The notes: generated from the sequence alone by a model not told the origin. A stretch of DNA of 64,000 nt from Lethocerus indicus (GCA_019843655.1 JACDQD010000001.1:45539659-45603658), one strand, 5' to 3'; numbered from the stretch's first letter, positions 26,796 through 39,065 are shown. Numbers and translations: made by a program.

Positions 26796-28149
26796 TGTGG
26801 ATGAGGAGGAGGAATCTACACACATCGGTTGCCGATGAAGCTTCCTGTCTGCTGTCACCGATCTTTTTCTGTGTATTGGTTTCCGATATTTTGAATCAAT
26901 ATTATTACTTGCTAACAGGGATACGAGTGTAATGATAAAACATGAATATCTCCGTGAAAGGTATTTTCATCTGAAAGGGCATCATGGGCCCTATCGCAAT
27001 GTCCAGACACCCTCAAGTACCGCGTTATATTCCAGAACCGAGAAATTTGTTGAACTCTCTAGGACTTGAAATTTAAGAGTTTAGGTTCAATTTTACTACG
27101 CACCCATTGTTCTTGGATGGAGGGAAATGTTATTTTAAATACAAAGGCACCAAGTAATGGGGCCTATTTTCAACGAGAGTATTGAATAATAAAAGGTACC
27201 TGAGTAAAAGTACGGTTTCGACCCTGGCCTGAGATATCGTGTCTATGCGAGACCGCGATAGTAATAGCAGTTTGGGACCTTGAAGGGGCCAACCTATAAT
27301 TGCGAATGAAATCCAATGCAGCCGCCGTTTTTTTTGTTCTGTAGTGTCGACACAATCGTATTTCCGGGACGCTATTTCATCTGACAGAGCGGTAGTTAAC
27401 TAATAAAAAATATACGATGTATTTATATAATTTGTGAGTATTCTTTGTGAAGGCAGACAATTCGGCGGGTAGTTTGTTGGGGGAAATTTAATGCGAGCAG
27501 GGGCCGTGGGGTCACTGGAATCATGGAGAGCAGTACGCCTCTCATATCCCCTTCGGGCAAGAGTGATGAATATCCTCCTACTTTTAAACTATTGTGTTTG
27601 TATTAACAAAGTGTAATATAACCAATTAAAAGACGAAGCTAAAGTTTTGTTGAATTTACAAAAAAAGCCTGTTAGTTCATACACACAAATTATACGTACC
27701 TATAAAAACTGTTTAATTCAAAAAATTGTTTATCTGTAATTAAATTGTACTGCATTTTTATGTACTAGGGTAGTCTTTATTCATTCCATGCTGATAGTCA
27801 TGCCTCAGGCTTTCGTATGGGGCAAGTACCAATCTTACAAATAAATTCCTAGTGGGGCTTATGGGTAAGACCCAGGGACAGGCCCCCTGAAGTGTGTTCT
27901 GTTAATGCCTTAGTATGTGGCAGGGATTCTGTTTAGTGCTGTATATTGTCCCTACTAATGTGGCACGGATCGATCAAAGCTCATTTCCACAGGCGAGGCC
28001 TGTCGGACCACTCGGAGTGCGCATGCGGGGAGAAGGAAGAAGGGAATCTACGATGGACCCGGAGAGTTCTCGTAGTAGCAGTAGGCGTCAGAAAAGCTAC
28101 TCTAGGAACCATGGAAACCTATCCAGAACGAAGAAAACCAAAGACAAGG

Positions 28150-28270
28150 TTCCGCCCACGATAAAGAGGAGATAAATTAATTCGGTCCTTAATATTTATC
28201 GACCAATCACCAGGCAGTATGAAAGCAAAACTTTCACTGATGCCAACCGAATAAGAGCATGAACTAAAAA
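28150..28270 (+). repeat. Dispersed repeat C, copy 2
   Basis: GATAAATTAATTCGGTCCTT, CAATCACCAGGCAGTATGAA, AGCAAAACTTTCACTGATGC and CAACCGAATAAGAGC match copy 1. Weaker relatives are at 22765-22860 (AATAAATTAGTTCGG, GTGAAAGCAAGATTTTCATG) and 20855-20905 (TCAGTCACTAGGCAGTT). Confidence 0.6.
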
Positions 28271-28799
28271 CAACCTGTTGGTGTATAATTGTTCTGTTTA
28301 TTCGGCGCTGAGTAATGTGAGGTGGAGCCTTGGGCCCATACACAAGTGAAACTCTGGTGACCCCTGCGGCGAAATTACCGATATAACGCAATTAAATATT
28401 AAATTGAATAAATAGTCAAATAAAGATTATAATTCCCCTTGGCCGAGTTTTCTTATACCTTTGAAAACTGCTTGCGTAACCGGAGCCGTAATTGCGAGGA
28501 AACGGCAACGAATGATTGCATTCTATACAATTTTTTTTCTGTTCAGCTCATTGAAAAAATTAACCTCTCTGTTTCAGCCGTCTTGAAATCGCTGCTGATT
28601 TATAAACGTGTCTGATTTGAAGTAAATTTTATGTTTTGTGGGGGGGGGGGAACGTACGACAGAAACGTTGCCTAAAATCTGCCGAAACTTGACGTGAGTA
28701 TGATTGATATCTAATAGGCTTAGACAATCACATACCAGGACGGTAACATTTTAAGATTTTATGGTCTGTACCAGCAAATGAGACACTAAAACACAATAC

Positions 28800-28955
28800 T
28801 CAAAATAACAACGACACTAATAGTGCAGTGAGAGTGCAGACAGGATGCTACCTCGCAGACAACCAACATGACTATGTCACGCACCGAACTACGGACTGAC
28901 AGCTACTGAAGATGGTGAACAGCCGAAACCATTCTAGCAGTGGAGACAGAAGATG
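28800..28955 (-). repeat. Diverged family-A fragment
   Basis: It contains AGTGCAGTGAGAGTGCAGACAG (cf. AGTGACAGTGCAGTGAGG at 8.74 kb), then CTACTGAAGATGGTGAACAG, CCGAAACCATTCTAGCAG and GGAGACAGA. The order matches the minus-oriented 8.4-kb copy. The internal region is largely lost. Confidence 0.6.
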
Positions 28956-29920
28956 AAAATAATCTTCTCATTATTTTGATTCAAAACCAGGCGGAAGTGA
29001 CGTAATGAAACGTATTCCAAGGCAGGAATTTCCCTTGAAACACAGACCAAAGCGAATTGGCTTGAGAACTGGTGACCCGAATTGAAGGCTGGAACACTGA
29101 ATCTTTCCATTGGCAAGTGTCGCAACCCTTCGGTCTTATTTCGATAAGCGCGTTGAGCAACAGCGCTCAAGTTTAAACTAAGCTAAAGTTCAGTTTGAGC
29201 TGGACCACACCCGCAAATATGAGGTCACTAGCACTCCTGGAACCTTATAAATGTCAGATACCGGAACGTGTCTCCTTGAACCTATCTTCTGTAGGATTCA
29301 GAAGCGTAACTACAGTGGCCATTTCTTACGGCTGTTCTAATACTTCGTAAACCGTTTTTTAATTTAAATAAACATAAAGAAACTAATTCGTAATAGATTA
29401 ATTACAGTTAATGGAAATAAGGATAATTCACTCGATATTTCACTCATCCTTTAAATAAAATATAAAACAACAATTTTTAATGAATATTATCTAATAGTTA
29501 CAAAAATGTTATTACAGAGATAACATAATGGTCCGTATCCACCAGTAGCGTTCAACAATCGAGCAATTAATAGTTTCAATGTATTAAAATGGATGCGAGT
29601 ATTAAGAAAAGTACTTGTATACCTATTCTTTATTATGTCCCCTTTATAATTTTATTAACTGTACACGGTAGATGATATACTTAAAAACATTTTACGCAAG
29701 CCCTATATCACATAATGAATGAAGTTTCAGAGGACACCTTCGATCGGTGCATTGATCTCTCCAGACTCCCATTCATAGGATTAAATGAGATTAAGAATGT
29801 TTTTATAGAATACTGGGTATTTTAAATTTTCCCATGTTTGTAACTAGGAACACAAAATTTCGGTAATTGATTTAAAAAGATATCGCTACTTAAATTACAC
29901 ACTGTTTCAGAACACCCGTC

Positions 29921-32900
29921 ATGTTGGTCTTGCGAATATTGGCTGTCTCCTTCATGCTGACATCGTGCGGAGGGGACAATTCAAAATGGAGCAAACCCGC
30001 TGCCGGAGAGAGAAGACAAGGAGATTGGGTCCCAGTGACTGGTCCACGTACCGTCGAAGAAGCCCCTCATGCCAGGGGCCTCCTTCACCAGGATTTAGAA
30101 CACAATATCCACCGCCACACTGACGAATTTCACCACCGGGAGGAACCCAAACCGGGCATGTTGGTAGTGCCCGTTCAGCAGATCCAACCGCAGCCGTTCC
30201 TCCAACACCCCCACGTGTTCCCCATCCAATCTATCAACCCCCAATTGATAAATCGGCAGTTTCTTCCCGGGGGCCCCCAGCCGGAGCCTCATTTCTTGAA
30301 CCGACACGCGCAATTCGTCGGCCAAGGCATTAAGCTCTTCGACGATAGGGCAGTCCAGGGTATATTGAACCCCGCATTATCTGGAGCGTCGCCTTCGGAC
30401 ACCGGAGATAAAGAAACTGAGACAAATACACACGCTCATTCCTCGAGCGAAGAAGATCGTCCCGAAGATTCTTCCTCGACAAAGGAGAGAGACGAGGGCA
30501 GGGAAGAAGTTCAAATTCTCTACGTCCCCGTAGAAACGTTGAAGAACAGAATTCGTAATTCCGGTCCGAACGAAGGAAGCCGCGGAGCCGACAATCAAGG
30601 AACGGCTCAGAACTTAAATCCGTTGCAGACTTACGAACAACCTCGAACACCGCCTAACCAGTCGACTTTCAGGCACCCGATACAACCGTTGAAAGAACAG
30701 AATCGGACCCCGCAGTTCGAAAGTCGGCCGATTCCCGCAGAGCAGTACCCCTACAGAGTACCCGATTACAACACCGACGGCAGCCTACGTCCCTCCAATA
30801 TACCGGAGTACCCGATAGGTACCCCTAAGTACAACGTTCAAGGCCCACCGGAAACCGCTAGGAACCCGGACGCTGCGAACGATAATACCCAACAGATAGG
30901 ACAGAAACCAAACTCTAACGCGGAAGAAGATGAAAAGAGATTCGCGGCCGAAAGCGGTAGACCGGAGGAAGGGAAGCCCAGTTACCGGGGTCAACCTTCG
31001 CCCGGATTGAACGAAAAGGTTCCGAATAACTCGAACGACCTCGGGCATACTTCGGTACAACAGTACAACGAACTACCCCATCCGGAGGTCCAAATACAGA
31101 CTCAATTACCGGCCCAACAATTGCCGGTTCGGCATTTACCGACACAACAATCGCAGGCGCAACCGATCCCTACACAGCAATTACCCGCTCGGCTACCGCC
31201 CCCGAATCAACCCCCTCTCTCGGTGTACATGGAGACGACCGACGCGACGAGGGTGGGCGACGTTCTAACACTGCTGAAAGGGTCCAAAACTATACCGGTG
31301 TTGGACACTATCGGGCCGGATTCTCCACGAGTGTTCGTCGGGCCGTCTAATCTGAATCCCCCCCGCGGGTACTTGAAATTCGAGCTGCCCTATCTGTCTT
31401 CCCTGAACGGCAACCGCATAGAAAGGAGAGTCGAGCAGCTACCGTTTTTCGTCGCCCCGTTAAATTTCCAACCGCCTCCCGGCTATTCCAAGATCCCGTT
31501 CCCGACTCCCCACATCGGCTCCGTCGTAGTATCGAATTTCACCGCTTTAGCGGCGTTCCAAAACAGACTGGAAAGCCCCGGCGTTGAACCCGAAACACCG
31601 TTGACTCAAGAGCGTTACTCTATCCCGGTAGACATTTCCCTGTTGAATCCGCAACTACCCTCATTGATCAATTCGCTGCAGGTTGACAAATATTCGTCGG
31701 GGACTACGAGCGAGGCACCCACTACGACCGAAGCGCCCGTAACGACTAAACCTCCTAATTCTAGAAGGACGCATTTCAGAGGATCTCAAAGAAGTTACCA
31801 GACGACTACGACTACAACTAGTACCACTAAAAGGCCGAATTCGAGACAGAGAAGGCCGTACAGCAACAGATCGTACAACCAACGTAAAAATACGGCAAAC
31901 GAAAGGATTACTACGACTACGCAACAGCCGGTTTCCGAAGACACCTACACTGAGCGTGGCGATCTTCCAGTATACTCTAAACCCAAGGAAATACCCGACG
32001 TCCCACAAGCCAATCGCGGATTGGAAACGGACTATTTACAAAATCAACAAATTAATCAATATGCGAACTTAGATAATTACCAGACGCGGTATAAAACAAT
32101 CGAACGTGAACACCCTTTTAAACTAGATTCGGTACAGAGCATTCCGACGGAGTCGACCCGTTTCATTCAGCAGAACCACGACGCGGCGCAATTCGTTCAA
32201 CAAAGTCAAAATGAATTTGTCAATCCGATAAATTTCAATTCGGACTTACGATACGAAATTGCTACACACCCCATAAATTTAAAAGAGCCCGCTATTGAAA
32301 TAGAAACGACAACTGTAAGTGACATTCGATCGAAACCATCGACAATTTATAATTATGAAAATGTAAAAGATGACATTTTAAGTATTCGGCTACAACAGTT
32401 CCGAGAACCTATACCTCGGAAAAACTATAATGACGCGGAGAGACAGCAGATCCTACTCAGTAACAACAATTCGGAGGAAAGTAGAGACTCGAATAAAGGT
32501 AGTCAGGAATACAAGGAAATAAAAAACGTTAATTTGTGGCATCAAAATAACGACGCGAGGTCTATCCAGAATCCAATATCCAATTCGGGACTTCCCATTC
32601 CTTATAATGCAGTGCAAACTAATAACAGTGCATCGTTTATAAGCGAGACTACGGCCCAGTATTTACCCGACAAACAGGCTTATGATGACAATTTTAGAAG
32701 AAATCAATATATTAATCAGCAAACAATCGCACACAGTTCAGACAATGAAAGGGGCCATTTGGACGACGAAGTAAATCGCAGTCATATCGAAAGCATTCAA
32801 ACGAAGCAACGCCAGAGATATAAATCTATTCAAAGACCGATCCCCGATCAAGATACTGCGAATTATCGGGACGAAGTTTCAAAATATCTCATTCAGACTA

Positions 32901-35624
32901 CTACCGAGCACGAATTACAGACTCAACTTATTGAAATCAACACGCAGTTAAATCCTATCCAACAGTCTCTCGTTCCGACCGAATCTTACACGACCGTCAC
33001 ACCAGTACTATCGACCAACGATGAAATTACTGAAAATACCAGGTCGAATCATAGGACGAGATACAGAACTCGAGGTAGAACGAACCAGGAGAGGAAGGCT
33101 ATCGTGAAACATGATAACCAAGCATTTTATTCTACCACAGTTAAACCGGTAATTTACTCTGACTTTCACAGCACGGAAATAATAACGGAAAGGTCTACGA
33201 CTAGCCCTAGTAACATCAGATCGAGGGGTCGTGGAAGAGGTCGCAGTCGGTCCCAATCTAGACAACAGCAGACTGTAGTCACCGAAGCGCCAAATTATCC
33301 AACTGTGCCAACAGGTGTACAGACATCGTACACTAGCAATACGACCGTACATCGAGAAGAGCCGATAAGCCAGTTCGATACCAGTCCTCAATCGGTGCAA
33401 ACCCCTCTTCAAGTCTCTGAGAGCCCTCAAGAACCTCAGCTGCATCAGCTCCATCAGGATCCCCCGCAAGGGGCTCAGCAACCACTGTCTCAATCCCTTC
33501 CTCAAATTCCACCAAATGCCGGCGAAATAGAAAATCGAAGGGCCAATTATTTGACCGAGACCAATACTGACGCGTACAACGGGCATGAACAGAGCAGAAC
33601 CGCTTCGAATGTCCAAAACCACAAAAATGGTGAAGAAGAGGTTCACAACAAGAGAGTCGTTGCCAGGGGTCGTCAGAGGAGGCCTGTGAGGCCTTCGGTG
33701 ACTACCACATCTACGACGACGTCATCACCACCCGGTACTAAATATTTGATTAGAACCAGGCGTCCTAACCACCCGCAGACCAGAGTTCAAGGCAGGAGCA
33801 GGATCCGCCGTCCTACCACAACGACCTCGACTGAAACTCCCACTACTCAATGGACAGTGGATCAAAACTCAAACAACTATCCGTATTTTCAACAACTTAG
33901 TCAGCTTCCAGCTTATCAGATTGCTTCCTTGGATAAAAATAACTATGAAACTGAAGAGGGAAATAATTTCACAAATTACGACCCAGATCTAACGAGAGGG
34001 CATCTTTTGACTTCAACACCGAACACTGATCCTACCCCGAATCCTTACCTCCATTATGATGGTAATGAAGCGAATTCGCAGCAGACGCCAAAACATTCTC
34101 AAAAAGATTATTACAGTCATGAAAATTACAGAGATACAAAATACACGGACTACAGAAACGACAAAGAAGTGCCTACTGTAAATGTAAATCGCAATAATTA
34201 CGAGTCGAAACAAGTGAATCTTCATAATTCTCAGGAACACAGTGTCAACCCCTCCATACTCAGGCAAAAGGAGGCTGAGGACTTTTGGAATCAGCCCGTT
34301 ACCATTCAACAGAGCAAGAGCTACGAGTTTAGGCCTGAAACAGCTGTATTGACAACCCAGTCATCCCCCACTCGTCTGAGATCGAACACGAAGAACGAAC
34401 ATTCCTCTAAATTACCTGGCAATGAGCAACAGTCCTACAATGATTATGATGATTACTTCAGTTATCAAGAGTCAGCACATTATTCCAGTTCTGATCAATC
34501 CCCATTACCATCAAATGGAAAATATTCATCCCTGAGTGGTTCCAGCTCAGAAATAAAAAGTGAAAGACAATATCCAGAGGCAACTGTAATTAACTATCCT
34601 TCAAACATTGATACTTCAGGTAACATTACCAGACACCAGACTTTGGATGAACAAAACAATTCAAAGCTCAATCAGACTTTACAGTTGTTTGCACCTGATG
34701 ACAACATCTATAGAAATGATAATGATGAACAGAATCTGACTGAGTTTTTAACAACTACGAGTGAATCAGCGACAGTTTTTAACGAACCAGTATTAGGTTT
34801 GACAGAAAGTTACCAGACAGTGTCGAATAAACAGACTGAAACAACAGACATTCATGGGAAAAAGGTAATAAGTAATAGATCGTGCAGTTAGCATCTGTAA
34901 ATAGTTTTATTATTTATAAATTAATACAACTTAAACTCTTTAATGTATTACATGTTCAAATATATTAAATGAAGGTAAATTTCTTCTTTCATGTTCAAAT
35001 TTAATTGTATATATTTAAAATGTCAAAGTTTATAATATAAATACAGCATGCTTAATCAAACGTAAATTAAAGAATGTGTAATGTACCTTACAAAGTGATC
35101 AATAAGACATGCTTAATTTTTCATTACAACAGGTCTGATCTACCATTAGAACACTGACATAGTATTTTTTTATGTAGAAGCTGAAACAGATATAGACTAA
35201 GTTAAATTAAGTTCATTTATTTGCTGTGCAATCGTGCCCGGTATGCGCGGAGATGTTGGCATTTAAATACTACAAATAATAATTTATGATTCCTGTTGCG
35301 GTCTGCGATGGTTTCATATGTCATTTTGTCTCATTCCCTACAGCTGAGACAATCAAGCTACTCAATATTGCATTTATTTATTTTCTAGCCTGAACATATT
35401 ATTCATTTCAAAATATTATTTATTTTTTATATTGGTATGTATAACAATTTAGATTTCGTGTGTTTCCTCTCGCTGGTTTGGTCTTTTGCTAGACCGATTT
35501 CGGCTGCTCGTTATCATCAGTAGCGGTGTTAGTCACTTTGGATGTTTTTTGGGCATTCTTTCTGTACTATCACTGTCACTTGTATTGTTGTCTGTTTGTC
35601 GTGTGTGTGTGTGTGTGCGCGCGC

Positions 35625-35663
<39 letters not shown>

Positions 35664-36189
35664 GGGGTCCAAAAAAATGTATCCACTGTTTAACAGTCCA
35701 TAACTTGCAAACTAATTGACGGAGTTGTCTCATTTTTGGTAGTGTTATAGTTTGTAGTTGTAGCCATGCAAGCGTTGTATTGCGTTGTTTTGTTTTGTCA
35801 GATGACAGTCGCCAGATAGTCAGTGTTTTGTTGTTAGTTGTACCTTGTTACTCGATTAAACATGGCTGGCGCAAGGCTTACATTCGATGAAAGGAAGTCA
35901 GTTTTGAAGTGGTATTTTAAGTACGAAAACATTAATGAGGTTCAACGGCAATGGCGAAATGTGTATCAAACAGAGCCACCGACACGTTGCAGTCAGTAGT
36001 TGGTGCTGCAGTTCGGCGGCATCGTTTGTGTGTGGATGTTAATGGCGACTATTTCGAACACCTACTCACACCTACCTGTGATATCTTTAAGTTGGACTTT
36101 AAGCTACACTTTCACCAAAAATGAGACAACTCCGTCAATTAGTTTGCAAGTTATGGACTGTTAAACAGTGGATACATTTTTTTGGACCC

Positions 36190-36284
<95 letters not shown>

Positions 36285-37440
36285 TTTTGTTATTGTGTTT
36301 TTGGGAGAAGTTATTTGTCTTATTTGGGTTGGGAGGGATTATGTTAATCGTCTTAAGTCTTTGTCTGATAAACAGCCAAATGTATATTTGATCACACAAC
36401 TATTAGGTTCTGACTTCCAAATATATGACAGGAAACCTATCTGGTATGCACTTAAGTGAAGTTCGTTGGGTGCACTTGCACCGATAAACTAGTGCCCCCC
36501 TGAGTGTGGTGCGGCAATGTACTTGACTAAAGTTCGTTGGGTACACTTGCACCGATAAACTAGATTACTAAAAATCAACTTTTTAAAATTAATTTTGGTT
36601 CAACAGGAAAACATTTATGATCATAAATATAAAATACCAGATAGGTGTCCTGTTATATATTTGGAATTCAGAATAGTTGAATAGTAATAACAGGAAGCCT
36701 AATAGTTTTTCCAAGCTGTTCAATTGTTGGTCTGAATTGTAGCAAGAGGAGACAGAAACACACTAAATCTACTGTATTCCAACCCCTCACAGACCACAAA
36801 ACAGGTATTCTAAATATTTAAATTATTTCATTGTTAACTTGTTTCATATAAGTTTATCTTCTTTTTACAGACTCATAAAAGAGGCACATGGGTAAAAGTC
36901 CGTGTGAAAAAGCCAACAGATGTACTTGAAGCAGCAGAATCTCAAAGTGTCGGGTCTCTTTCAAGCAATTCGATACAACCCATTGAGCAACTTATGGTCA
37001 GAAAAAAGACATGGAAAGGAACAATTAACACCAATAAAACCAACATTAAGAAAGCATTAACTATTTTGAGTCATTCAGAAGATGAATACACGAAATTGGA
37101 AAATATTTTTGGTAATGAGAAAGATACCGATGTTACTACTACAACAGAAGTTTCAACCGAAGGTTTTACAGAAAGTTATGATTCCACAATACCAACATTT
37201 TCTTCAGACATGCCTATAACAGAACAAACAACTGTAAACACCGCAAATTTCCCATTCACTGAAACAACCACAGAAGATATACCGATTACAACTAATAATT
37301 ATGAAGATGCTTCAAAAGTACTAGGTACTTCAAACACAACAGAAATTTCATTAGAAATTGAAATGTGTTACCGAGGACGTTGTGTGAAAACAACCAGAAC
37401 AAAGGAATCTGATTTAAGTGACTTAATGACTATAGAATAA
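29921..37440 (+). CDS. Large secreted Pro/Gln/Thr/Arg-rich extracellular (mucin-like) protein, two coding exons
   Basis: Coding exons are 29921-34864 and 36871-37440 (phase 0, donor AAG|GTAATA, acceptor TTTTTACAG|ACTCAT), giving about 1837 aa. The ATG exon follows a good acceptor (CTGTTTCAG at 29902-29910), so the transcript has an upstream 5' UTR exon. Residues 1 to about 17 form a signal peptide (hydrophobic LVLRILAVSFML, then TSCGG). The mature chain is low-complexity. There is a Pro/Gln-rich N-terminal part, a conserved-looking module at about 434-540 with a duplicated P-P-x-G-Y motif, then alternating Arg-rich patches (about 612-656, 1043-1060, 1099-1115, 1244-1297) and Thr runs that suit O-glycosylation. 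The mature chain is almost free of cysteine; the only pair seen is CYRGRC near the C-terminus. Exon 2 starts with a basic segment (WVKVRVKKP) followed by LEAAESQ. I infer an extracellular-matrix or cuticle-associated protein. No enzyme or chitin-binding domain is visible and I give no gene name. A possible AATAAA lies at 37799-37804. Confidence 0.88.
35660..36194 (+). mobile_element. Internally deleted Tc1/mariner-type element with 81-bp inverted repeats
   Basis: Terminal inverted repeats at 35660-35740 and 36114-36194 match base for base except at the outermost position (AGAGGGGTCC tip). They are flanked by TA on both sides (35658-35659, 36195-36196), the Tc1/mariner target. The 35862-35999 frame (45 aa plus stop) encodes a transposase N-terminus of the mariner HTH type (LTFDERKSVLKWY, NEVQRQW, TEPPTR). 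Shortly after, 36003-36123 in another frame encodes a typical transposase C-terminus (RLCVDVNGDYFEHLL). The catalytic DDD core is missing, so this is a non-autonomous derivative. It inserted into the (TA)n tract of a family-A repeat in the intron of the secreted-protein gene. The near-identity of the arms suggests recent arrival. Confidence 0.88.
36195..36282. repeat. (TA)n(TG)n microsatellite flanking the mariner-type element
   Basis: About 29 TA units and about 14 TG units directly after the right inverted repeat. The matching left part, with TG, GC and TA tracts, is at 35599-35659. Confidence 0.9.
36636..36815 (-). mobile_element. Family-A repeat fragment, minus orientation
   Basis: It begins with ACCAGATAGG.GTCCTGTTATA (complement of the 3' region of the family). 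It then jumps across an internal deletion to AGAGGAGACAGAAACACAC, CACAGACCACAAAACAGG and TATTCTAAA, the complement of the 5' end as seen at 8.9 kb. It sits tail-to-tail with the plus copy just upstream, so the two could pair. Confidence 0.7.
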
Positions 37441-37530
37441 ATTAAGTTATAAACTATTACTGCATTCTTGATAAGTATAACACCAGTTTAATTATACTAT
37501 AATCAATATGTGAATATATGTATATGTTTG

Positions 37531-37566
37531 CTTGTGTGTCTGTGTGTGTGTGTGTAAAATTAAAAT

Positions 37567-37628
<62 letters not shown>
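37531..37628. repeat. (TG)n ... (TA)n microsatellite in the 3' flank of the secreted-protein gene
   Basis: A TG-rich tract (37531-37555) and about 29 TA units (37571-37628), separated by AAAATTAAAATTACA, about 100 bp after the stop codon. Confidence 0.9.
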
Positions 37629-37631
<3 letters not shown>

Positions 37632-38274
37632 GTTAATCATTGTAAAAAAACTTATAACTTATTATGAATCTGTCAAAAAAGATAAATGTGATTGTTACTG
37701 ATAAAAAAGACATGAAAAAAATTGTATTCATGTGATCACTACAAAAACTTGCACGAATATTCTTTCCTTGCTCCTACTTTATTTGTTATTTCAACCTAAA
37801 TAAATTCTTCGACTATAAATTCAGGATTATTCTAATTTAAACAATAATCTAATTTCACATTGCCTTCTCTTGATTTGTTTGAGTACTGGAAACGAAGTAC
37901 TCCTTGCAGTCCTTGAATGAGAAAGGCCCAACCCGAGGATGTAAAAATGTTAAAGATCAAACAAAATGAGTTACTTTAAATAATAAAATATAAATAGTTC
38001 ATTACAATAAGTATATTTAGTATAAGGTTTTATTTACAAAATGTGAAGTAATGCAGCAATTTTAGACTAATATGAACCTAATTAAGAGATTTGTTAACAA
38101 TAGAAACAAGATAAGTATAATAATAACAATTTCAAGTTTCAAACATCTCCTATTTGAAAATAACTGAAATTAAATAAGATATTACAATTACTGAGAATAC
38201 ATAGATTTTTAATATCAGTGTTAATAACAGTCAGTGCTTAAAATTACCCTATTGAAATATTTAACAATGGAGGG

Positions 38275-38650
38275 ATCAAAATATGTTCTGATATAATTGA
38301 ATGTATTGAGCTTAGGCATTATAATGATAACTTATTATGGCACTAATATAGATCACTAGTATAGTTCTTAGACTGTTTAACACAGGGAAGCAAATAATAG
38401 GAAATTTTAAATTACTGATTAATATATTATTCCAACTTGAGTACATGAACATATACATGTAGAATATTAAATAGATAATCACAGAGAACATAAATCTCTT
38501 TTACCTGAGCGGTGAATTTACTACTGTCATAGAAAATAGGATTATAAATAAACCCATGAATTGGTAATGATATGACATCAAAAATGCTTCTACCTTAATA
38601 GTCTTGTTATTAGGCCTTCAATGTTGCAGTGTACCCCAAATTGAATCAGG
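38275..38650 (-). pseudogene. Decayed copy of the last exon and 3' UTR of the 177-aa gene
   Basis: Read on the minus strand, this segment aligns with the terminal exon at 43642-43439 and continues into its 3' UTR. Shared stretches include the membrane-helix codons (TGTCAT.TCATTACC, then TTCATGGGTTTA) and the 3' flank (CATTATAATGATA.CTTA.TATGGCACTAA), in the same order and orientation. The copy is broken. A TGA precedes the helix and a single-base deletion after ATTACC shifts the frame. Because 3' UTR and flank are included, and I see no spliced join to the upstream exons, a segmental duplication fits better than a retrocopy. The copy lies about 5 kb from its parent, downstream of it in its transcriptional direction. 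Confidence 0.7.
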
Positions 38651-38902
38651 CCGAAACACTAAACATATAATAGAATGAAATTTAATTACAATGTACACCA
38701 TTCCCCTTGGTGAGTACACCAGAAGAATGATATTTCTATTTCTACATATATATTTATAGCCTATATAACAAATGATCCCTTTTATGTTTACATTGTTCTG
38801 CGCTAACTATTATTGAACAGTGAATGAGTTAAACACAGAAAATTCACAAATGTAAAAATGTTTAACTACATACTTTATTAGCCTTCATGCTTTTTATGTT
38901 AT

Positions 38903-39065
38903 GTTCATTGTAATGAAGTAATTGAATTGGCTGTTCATACATTAAGTAAGGTGGACATTGTAGTAAAATCTGTATGTTTATCGAAGCCTGATATCCCAGA
39001 ATTTTTTCAATCCTTTTAATTGAATGAAACATCTGTACTGGTGTGATTGTGCTTGTTAATAGTGC
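38903..39065 (+). repeat. Duplicated block, related to 41515-41660
   Basis: AATGAAGTAATTGA, then GATAT, CAGAATTTTTTCAATCCTTT and CTTGTTAATAG correspond in order to AATGAAGTAATTGA, GAATAT, CAGAATTTGTTCAATGCTTT and CTTGTTAAAAG at 41515-41660. On the minus strand a 72-codon open frame (38862-39080) overlaps the block. I see no homology for it and do not call it a gene. Confidence 0.5.

Larger units (their letters stand above)
26796..29910. other. Upstream flank or intron of the secreted-protein gene
   Basis: Repeat C (28.15 kb), a G run (28639-28650) and a family-A fragment (28.8 kb). A TTATAAA at 29246 could be a TATA box, but no convincing exon follows. The stretch ends at the splice acceptor 29908-29910. 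Confidence 0.4.
35452..36565 (+). mobile_element. Family-A interspersed repeat, plus orientation, split by the mariner-type insertion
   Basis: The 5' part (35452-35659) and 3' part (36195-36565) together match the copies at 8.4 and 62.85 kb. In order: GATTTCGTGTGTTTC, the two-hairpin core (GGTCTTTTGCTAGACC, then CGGCTGCTCG.TATCATCAGTAG), TTAGTCACTTTGG, the TG/TA microsatellite, TTATTTGGGTTGGGAGGGA, TTTGATCACACAACT, ATATATGACAGGAAACCTAT, and a GTTCGTTGGGTGCACTTGCAC end. The last ~45 bp (36450-36492) recur as a direct repeat at 36519-36563. No coding capacity is seen, so it is a non-autonomous element. Confidence 0.8.

Noticed and set aside
33008..33646. 212-codon frame on the minus strand
   Set aside because: It is the antisense shadow of the secreted-protein exon, whose frame is supported by a signal peptide, splice sites and composition.
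35599..36282. CRISPR-like or satellite array
   Set aside because: The repetition is simple TG/TA microsatellite, without spaced direct repeats; the genome is eukaryotic.
36121..36459. 112-codon frame across the mariner-type right end and the (TA)n tract
   Set aside because: It is the inverted repeat plus microsatellite plus family-A sequence, not a gene.
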